Source: UBA1926 sp036732005
GTDB taxonomy: Bacteria; Planctomycetota; Phycisphaerae; Phycisphaerales; UBA1924
Length of the DNA stretch: 64,000 bases
Direction of reading: 5' to 3'
Assembly: GCA_036732005.1 (NCBI GenBank)
Contig: DAINDF010000011.1
Location: forward strand, 76,155-140,154
Shown: in pieces, positions 59,401 to 64,000 of the stretch
Layout: each line of letters begins with the position of its first letter
Position numbering within the stretch: position 1 is the first letter of the stretch
The notes under the pieces: generated by a model
What the model saw: the letters and a program-made list of their open reading frames with translations, nothing else
What the model was told of the DNA's origin: nothing
The model's database searches: none
Program-made: the position numbers and the translations under genes

Positions 59401-61257
59401 CCCGACGATCAGATCTCCGCCCGTGCTGATGCTGGGGGCGTCGCCCAGCCCGCCGACCGCGAATTGCTCCACGCCGCTGAACTCGACCGTGAACGAATCC
59501 CCGTTCCCGAGGTCCACGGTGACGGTCCCGGCGGCCTGGTCGATCGTGATATCGTCGAGGTCGTAGGCGCTCAGGTCGATCACATTGGCGCCGCCGCCCG
59601 CGTCGATCACGAAGTGATCGCCGGCCCCGGCGCCGCTGATCGAGAACACATCGTCGTGGTCGCTTCCGATAACCCGCTCGACCTCGGCCTGCGCGAGGTT
59701 GAACGAGACGCCTGAGTCCGACGAGGCGAAGGAGACCGTGTCCTCGCCGGAGCCGCCCGAGATGATGTCCGACCCGTCGGCGTGGAAGAGGTCGTCCCCG
59801 GCCCCGCCCTCGAGCGTGTCGGCCCCGGCCCCGCCGGTGATCGTGTCGTTCCCGCCGCCACCGCGGAGCACATTGGCGTTCTCGTCCCCGGTGATGATGT
59901 CGGCGTGCTCCGAGCCGGTCACATGCTCGACGCCGCTGATCGTGTCGGTCCCCCATCCGCTCGCGGTGCCGGCCCCGAGGTCGACCTTCACCGCGGCGTT
60001 CGAGCCCGCGAAGCTGACGGTGTCCTCGCCCGCCCCGCCGACGATGGTGTCGTTGCCCGAGCCGCCGATGAGGATGTCGTCGCCCTCGCCGCCCTGGAGC
60101 ACATCGTCTCCCGAGCCGCCCGTGAGCGAGTCGTTGCCGGCGCCGCCCTCGAGTGTGTCGTTGTCCGACCCGCCGTCGAGCACATCGTTACCCGCGCCGC
60201 CCCGCAGCGTGTCACGCCCGCTCTCGCCCATGAGCGTGTCGTTGCCCTCGCCGCCCTCGAGCGTGTCGTTGCCAGACCCGCCGTACAGCGTGTCATCCCC
60301 GGCGTCGCCCCGCAGCGTGTCGTTCCCGCTCTCGCCCCAGAGCACATCCTCGGCGTCGCCGCCCTCGAGCGTGTCGTGGCCCGAGCCGCCGTACAGCGTG
60401 TCCGCCCCGCCCGCGCCGCGCACGGTGTCGTTGCCCGCGCCGCCGCGGAGCGTGTTCGCGCCCGCGTCGCCCGTGATCGTGTCGTGCCCCGACGATCCGG
60501 TGACATGCTCGAAGCCGACGAGCGTGTCGTTCCCCTCACCGGTCGCCGTCCCCGCCCCGAGATCGACCGAGACCGCCGAGGAGGATCCGGCGAAGGTCAG
60601 CGTGTCCTCGCCCTCGCCGCCGATCAGCAGGTCGTTCCCGGCACCGCCCGAGACGGTGTCGTCCCCCGTCCCCGCGTCGATCACATCGTTGCCGGCGCCG
60701 CCCGAGAGCGTGTCGTTCCCGCCCCGGCCCTCGAGGTAGTCGTTGCCCGCGCCGCCGTCGAGCGTGTTCGCGTTGGCGTCTCCCTTGAGGATGTCGTTGT
60801 GCGCCGAGCCGGTGACATTCTCGATGCCGGTCAGCGTGTCGTTGCCCTCGCCGGTCGAGGTGCCCGCCTCGAGGTCGGTCACGACGCGGACACCCGACCC
60901 CGCGTACGAGGCCGTGTCGGCGCCGCTGCCCCCGTCGAGGAGATCGTCGCCGTCTCCGCCGCTGAGGATGTCGTTGCCGGCGCCGCCGAAGAGTGAGTCA
61001 TCGCCCGCGCCGCCGGAGAGCGTGTCGTTCCCGCCCTCACCGAAGAGGTTGTCGTGCCCGCCCAGTCCATCGGCCAGGTCGGCGCCACCGGTGCCGTGGA
61101 ACGCGTCCGCGCCGTCGGAGGCCCCATCGAGCGCATCGCCCGTGTCCGCGTCGACCCAGGTCCCAGAGAGCAGAATCCGGTCCTCCAGCGTCTCCGGCCG
61201 CAACCGATTCTCGCGCTTGGTCTGCTTCGAGCGGCGGTTTCGGTTCGGCTTGCGCAT
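53411..61257 (-). CDS. Giant repeat surface protein: LEPR-XLL-like start, RTX repeats, PKD/REJ and cadherin-like domains (assembly gap inside)
   Basis: A giant presumed surface or secreted protein; about 2,580 residues are visible and the gap hides more. The start ATG 61257 has an AGAAGGGG site. Residues 1-34 are very basic and carry LEDRILLSG (24-32), like the LEPR-XLL motif that opens large planctomycete proteins. RTX-type GGxGxD repeats follow (about 54-542), then ten PKD/REJ-like domains of ~90 residues (about 605-1605), split by a Gly/Asp linker (about 1070-1137). Next are alternating cadherin-like units (about 1610 to the gap and beyond). The last ~185 residues are Pro/Glu-rich and end in a helix (TLREQFAQAFTVLWSLARSL). 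The frame differs across the 100-N gap because the gap length is arbitrary, not because of a proven frameshift. Confidence 0.9.
54564..54773. repeat. 55-bp exact repeat flanking the assembly gap
   Basis: The 55 bp at 54564-54618 and those at 54719-54773 read the same base by base, encoding ADDAALTLSDAAGLED and its flanks. The repeat ends at the N run on one side and starts at it on the other. This is the signature of a collapsed tandem repeat that short-read assembly could not cross. Confidence 0.9.
54619..54718. other. Assembly gap (100 N)
   Basis: Exactly 100 N, the conventional size for a gap of unknown length. It interrupts the cadherin-like block of the giant protein. Reading frames on the two sides are out of register by one base if the gap is taken literally. 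The missing DNA is likely one or more repeat units. Confidence 0.98.
56440..59440 (-). repeat. Ten PKD/REJ-like domains of the giant protein
   Basis: Ten units of about 90 residues, each with the pattern PDLEVDEGETVELRGVA, then YSWEQVSGPPVVLSGADT, then an F-x-AP strand and VEFRLTVSDG. A Gly/Asp-rich linker at about 57846-58046 separates five units from the other five. Such Ig-fold strings make long extracellular stalks. Confidence 0.85.
59630..61098 (-). repeat. RTX (hemolysin-type Ca2+-binding) nonapeptide block
   Basis: Dozens of GGxGxD-type nonapeptides (GGAGNDTLSGG, GGSGNDTLEGG and similar), in several blocks separated by VSFAG/VDLGAGTA segments, about residues 54-542. They bind Ca2+ and fold as parallel beta-rolls outside the cell. 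The N-terminal position is the reverse of classical type I secreted RTX toxins. Confidence 0.92.
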
Positions 61258-61471
61258 GATCTGCCCCTTCTGAGGTTGCCCGGCCCCCGGATATCGGGGC
61301 TCCGAAATCGGCCCTTCATCCCGTCCGCGATGCGCACACGGGCCCGGCTCCGGTCGTGCCGATTGGGGGGGTGAGGAGCCGGCGGGGCCTCAGAGGCGGG
61401 GTCTTGAGCGTGTTATGGGATAGGGTGAGATCCCGAGCGCCCGTCACGCGGGGCGGAGTGGGGGAGGCGCC

Positions 61472-61951
61472 TCACAACTCGTTGGCGCTGAGCGTGCCCG
61501 GCCCGGGGGCGGGCGCGGTGGTCCGGCCGCGGCAGTTCGCGTAGAACACCGCCTCGGGCGGGTTCGCCAGGTTGTCCACGAAGTAGTTCCAGCCGAACCG
61601 GCCCTCGTTGAGCACAGCCCGGCGGCGGGCCTGGTCGCGGGTCACGGGCTGCACGCCCCGGACCCCCGTCAGCGAGTTCGCGGGAAGCACGAGCCCCGCG
61701 ACGGCGCCGGGGGCCGACAGTTGCTCGAGCATCGGGAACGGGGCCAGCCCCTCGCGATCGGCCCGCGCGCGGTACGCCCCGATCGCCGAGCGGACCTCGG
61801 CAAGCGTGTCTTCCATCTTGGAGGAGCGGGTGTCCACGCTTGCGCCCGCGAGCCGGGGCGCCCCCAGCGCCGCGACCACGCCGACGAGCAGCACCGTCGC
61901 GAGCAACTCCGCGATTGTCTGCCCCCGTTTGCGATTGCCGAGCGGGATCAT
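61472..61951 (-). CDS. Pseudopilin-like protein
   Basis: A 159-residue protein with a prepilin signal KRG|QTIAELLATVLLVGVVAA: Gly10 at -1, Glu15 at mature +5, then a hydrophobic helix. The start 61951 has a GAGGGA site; a longer start at 61987 overlaps the upstream gene's stop. The mature domain (about residues 30-159) contains EDTLAEVRSAIGAYRARAD and ends in WNYFVDNLANPPEAVFYANC, a GspG/prepilin-like C-terminal part. It is a substrate candidate for the prepilin peptidase at 44776. It follows a stand-alone GspE-N gene and a PilZ gene on the same strand. Confidence 0.85.
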   Translation of the reverse strand: MIPLGNRKRGQTIAELLATVLLVGVVAALGAPRLAGASVDTRSSKMEDTLAEVRSAIGAYRARADREGLAPFPMLEQLSAPGAVAGLVLPANSLTGVRGVQPVTRDQARRRAVLNEGRFGWNYFVDNLANPPEAVFYANCRGRTTAPAPGPGTLSANEL

Positions 61952-61976
61952 CCCGGGTCCCTCGCATGGGCCGCCC

Positions 61977-62420
61977 TCAGGCGGCACGCTCCCCGCAGAG
62001 CCTGTCGATCAGCGACCGCAGCGCTGGCTCCTCGCACGCCACCGGGTAGATCTCCTGCCCGATCTGCCGACGCAGATGATCAACCGCGGCCCGCTCGGTC
62101 GGGTCGGCCATGCCCACCGTCACCACGCCCCCGACCACGAAGAGCGGGAATGCGATCATCTCGCGGATGGTCTGCTTACTTATCAGCGCGGCGTTCCCCG
62201 CGTTGATCGCGTGGTGGTCCAGATCCACGAACGGAACCCCGGCGGCTCGCGCCCGCGCGATGGCAACCTCGCGGTGATCCACCTTCCCGAGGGCCAGCAG
62301 CGCCTCGACGACACCCAGGCCCTCCCTCGCCGCGTGCGTGCGTGCCGCCGCGAGTTCGGCCTCACCGATCCTCCCTAGGTCGATCAGGTCCCGCGTGACG
62401 AGCCGCGTCGGGTCGAACAT
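61977..62420 (-). CDS. Stand-alone GspE N-terminal / MshEN-like domain protein
   Basis: A 147-residue protein that matches only the N-terminal domain of GspE/PilB ATPases: LIDLGRIGEAELAAARTHAA, then EGLGVVEALLALGKVDHREV, then ARAAGVPFVDLDHHAINAG, then a VVGGVVTVGMADP strand pair. There is no Walker motif, and the sequence stops where the ATPase core would begin. In MshE the related domain binds cyclic-di-GMP, so it may be a stand-alone receptor. The ATG overlaps the PilZ stop (ATGA), and the next gene is a pseudopilin. Confidence 0.85.
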   Translation of the reverse strand: MFDPTRLVTRDLIDLGRIGEAELAAARTHAAREGLGVVEALLALGKVDHREVAIARARAAGVPFVDLDHHAINAGNAALISKQTIREMIAFPLFVVGGVVTVGMADPTERAAVDHLRRQIGQEIYPVACEEPALRSLIDRLCGERAA

Positions 62421-62839
62421 CAGGCGGCCTCCTCGTCGGGGGCGTTCTCGAGGCGCTTGAGCAGCAGGTCGAGGTCCCGGCGGAACACGCCGTCGTCGTC
62501 CTCAAACGAGGCCCCGACGAGGTACCCGGGCCTGCTGTCGGTCATCTCGCTCCGTTGCACGCGCACCCGCCCGTCGACCAGCGCCGCCCCGTGGGTGTTG
62601 TTCAGACCGTAGATCCGGATCCGCAGCAGGCACCCCACCGGAACGAACCGGTTCGAGATCAGCGCCACCCCGACCCCGCTCAGGTTCATCAGGTCGGCGT
62701 CGACGGCCTCTCCCGACCAGATCGCGCTCCCGCGGAACGCAACCTGGGCGGCGTGCTCCCGGCAGACCTGGAGCCGCGTCGGCAGGACGATCTCATGCCG
62801 TGCTGAACGGCGGGCCGGGATGCCGGGATCCGGGTGCAT
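62420..62839 (-). CDS. PilZ domain protein
   Basis: A 139-residue PilZ protein with R10xxxR14 (RRSAR) and N52xSxxG57 (NLSGVG), then barrel strands (VGCLLRIRIYGL, GRVRVQRSEM, YLVGASFEDDDGVF). The start at 62839 has a GAGGA site. It is translationally coupled to the GspE-N-like gene. With the second PilZ gene at 52975 this makes two likely cyclic-di-GMP receptors around the giant-protein gene. It is divergent from rpsB. Confidence 0.9.
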   Translation of the reverse strand: MHPDPGIPARRSARHEIVLPTRLQVCREHAAQVAFRGSAIWSGEAVDADLMNLSGVGVALISNRFVPVGCLLRIRIYGLNNTHGAALVDGRVRVQRSEMTDSRPGYLVGASFEDDDGVFRRDLDLLLKRLENAPDEEAA

Positions 62840-63202
62840 GCTGCGTCCTCTTCGCCGCGGGGGTCGCCCCCGCAGACCCCGGATCGACCGGGGCTGCGAG
62901 CGAGTTGAGGCGAACAGAACGGGATCACCCGTCCGCCGAGAGAACGGGGGAGGCTGGGGGGCCCTCGATCCGAACGAAGTCCGCACTTTCCCGCACGGCC
63001 CGGCCGGGTCTATAGTTCCGACCCTGCTCGATCGGCGGGCAGGGGCACGCCTCGGGGCGGGGAGCCTCGGGGCGAACGGAAGTGCAACCCAGCGGACCTC
63101 GATCCGCCGTGAAGCGCCCTCGGGCGGAGACGGCTGCGACGCCCTCGGCGGGCGCGCGGCGTGCCGATCGTCCCCGCCGGTGTCGCTGACAGAGAGCAGA
63201 CC
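62840..63202. other. Divergent intergenic region pilZ / rpsB
   Basis: 363 bp without a supportable gene. It must carry the promoters of the PilZ cluster (minus) and of rpsB (plus). The only consensus-like element seen is TATAGT at 63011-63016. No rpsB leader structure or S2 autoregulatory fold was convincingly found by eye. Confidence 0.5.
63011..63016 (+). promoter_or_regulatory. Candidate -10 box of rpsB
   Basis: TATAGT, the same hexamer as before mgtE. The -35 region has no good TTGACA match (CTTTCC or TTCCCG lie at about the right distance). The start codon is 186 bp downstream, so an rpsB leader of about 180 nt is implied. Confidence 0.35.
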
Positions 63203-64000
63203 ATGTCGAACCCACTCGTCCAGGAACTCATCGAAGCCGGGATCCACTTCGGGCAGCGCGCAAGCAACTGGAACCCGCGCATGGGCCCGTACATCTACGG
63301 GAAGCGCAGCGGCATCCACATCATCGATATCAAGGAGACGGTCAAGGGCCTTCTTCTCGCCAAGAAGTTCCTGACCAAGGTCACCGCGTCGGGCAAGGAT
63401 GTCTGCTTCGTCGGCACCAAGCGTCAGGCCAAGGGTGTGCTCGAGCAGCATGTCGCCGACATCGGGATGCACTTCGTCACCGAGCGCTGGCTGGGCGGCA
63501 CGCTGACCAATTTCGGCACGATCCGCTCGCGCCTCAAGCGGCTCGAGGAGCTCGAATCGATCGCGGCGAACGACAACTTCCAGTCCTACTCGAAGAAGAT
63601 GGAGAGCCAGCTCCGCCGCGAGATGGCCAAGATCAAGCGAAACCTCGACGGCATCCGGAACATGCGCAAGCTCCCGGGAGCTCTCGTCGTCATCGATGTG
63701 AACCGCGAGGTCACGGCCCTCAAGGAGGCCCGCAAGCTCGGCATCCCGACGGTCTGCCTGATCGACACCGACGCCAGCCCCGAGATGGCCGACATCGCCA
63801 TCCCCGGGAACGACGACAGCATGCGTTCGATCGATGTAATCGTGCGTGAGCTCTGCAAGTCGATCGCCGAGGGCAAGGGCCAGCGCACCGGCGCCGCCGA
63901 GGGCGAGGAGCCCGCCGCCGCCCAGGGCGACGACGCCGGCCGTCCCCGCCGCAGCCGCCGTGCCCAGTTCCGCGCCGACGACTCGACCGCGGGCTCCGAG
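63203..64000 (+). CDS. rpsB: 30S ribosomal protein S2, 3' end cut by window edge
   Basis: 266 codons are visible without a stop. Family landmarks: LVQELIEAGIHFGQRASNWN at the start, MGPYIYGKRSGIHIIDIKET, VCFVGTKRQAKGVLEQH, FVTERWLGGTLTNFGTIRSR, and PGALVVIDVNREVTALKEAR with VCLIDTDASPEMADIAIPGNDD. S2 binds the 30S head late in assembly. The Ala/Glu/Arg-rich C-terminal extension (from about residue 230) is longer than in E. coli and continues out of the window. The ATG has a weak AGAGAGC site. In most bacteria tsf follows. Confidence 0.97.
   Translation, partial: MSNPLVQELIEAGIHFGQRASNWNPRMGPYIYGKRSGIHIIDIKETVKGLLLAKKFLTKVTASGKDVCFVGTKRQAKGVLEQHVADIGMHFVTERWLGGTLTNFGTIRSRLKRLEELESIAANDNFQSYSKKMESQLRREMAKIKRNLDGIRNMRKLPGALVVIDVNREVTALKEARKLGIPTVCLIDTDASPEMADIAIPGNDDSMRSIDVIVRELCKSIAEGKGQRTGAAEGEEPAAAQGDDAGRPRRSRRAQFRADDSTAGSE

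Noticed and set aside
60000..61000. CRISPR-like spacing in the RTX repeats
   Set aside because: The regular DNA repeats encode degenerate GGxGxD nonapeptides in frame. Spacers are not unique and no cas genes exist nearby.

Overview
The window reads as a chromosome fragment of a high-GC planctomycete, most likely class Phycisphaerae (order Phycisphaerales). Two unrelated secreted proteins end in the short dockerin-like tail finishing FITAFVAGCP that I know from this group. The giant protein opens with an LEDRILLSG motif typical of large planctomycete surface proteins. A bat-like von Willebrand operon and a PEP-CTERM-like tail also fit. The assignment is inference from gene content, and no rRNA is present.

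Layout. 1-12.9 kb is mixed housekeeping and accessory content: a truncated membrane protein, a dockerin-tailed exoprotein, a GNAT acetyltransferase, MgtE, a TIM-barrel isomerase, tryptophan 2,3-dioxygenase, a small cluster with a Cys-rich secreted peptide and a pseudopilin, an MGDV-repeat protein, a PAS-LuxR regulator, a PEP-CTERM-like protein, a DUF1330 protein and phosphofructokinase. 12.9-26.3 kb is a Bat/aerotolerance-type region: DUF58, BatA-VWA, VWA, a large coiled-coil membrane protein, a small exported protein, a squalene-cyclase-like alpha-barrel protein and a final exported protein. The last six genes overlap or nearly abut, and an orphan sugar-binding lipoprotein lies on the opposite strand. 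26.5-31.2 kb is an RND efflux pair. 31.5-34.4 kb holds an ABC-2 exporter and a methyltransferase. 34.4-41.0 kb holds a UbiD-type decarboxylase, a cysteine desulfurase-like enzyme and a DNA-repair pair (Lhr-like helicase and PdeM). 41.2-44.0 kb holds a secreted metalloprotease and tRNA-Val. 44.0-47.9 kb, minus strand, holds an OmpA lipoprotein, prepilin peptidase, XseB and XseA.

48.0-62.8 kb, all minus strand, is the most interesting part. A giant repeat protein has N-terminal RTX repeats, ten PKD/REJ-like domains and alternating cadherin-like domains, and is interrupted by a 100-N assembly gap. It is followed in one tight operon by a PilZ protein, a GAF-HlyD fusion, a PqqD-like/M50 protease/HlyD fusion and a further HlyD-type adaptor. 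I propose this as an export or maturation system for the giant protein that contains a site-2-type protease and three adaptor modules but no ABC transporter. Upstream lie a second PilZ protein, a stand-alone MshEN/GspE-N protein and a pseudopilin, which suggests cyclic-di-GMP control. The window ends in rpsB.

Several unlinked genes (mgtE, the LuxR regulator, pfk, DUF58, the UbiD homologue) have a TANNNT hexamer exactly 6 bp before the start codon and no clear Shine-Dalgarno sequence. This is the geometry of leaderless transcripts. Other genes have ordinary purine-rich ribosome sites, so both initiation modes seem to be used.
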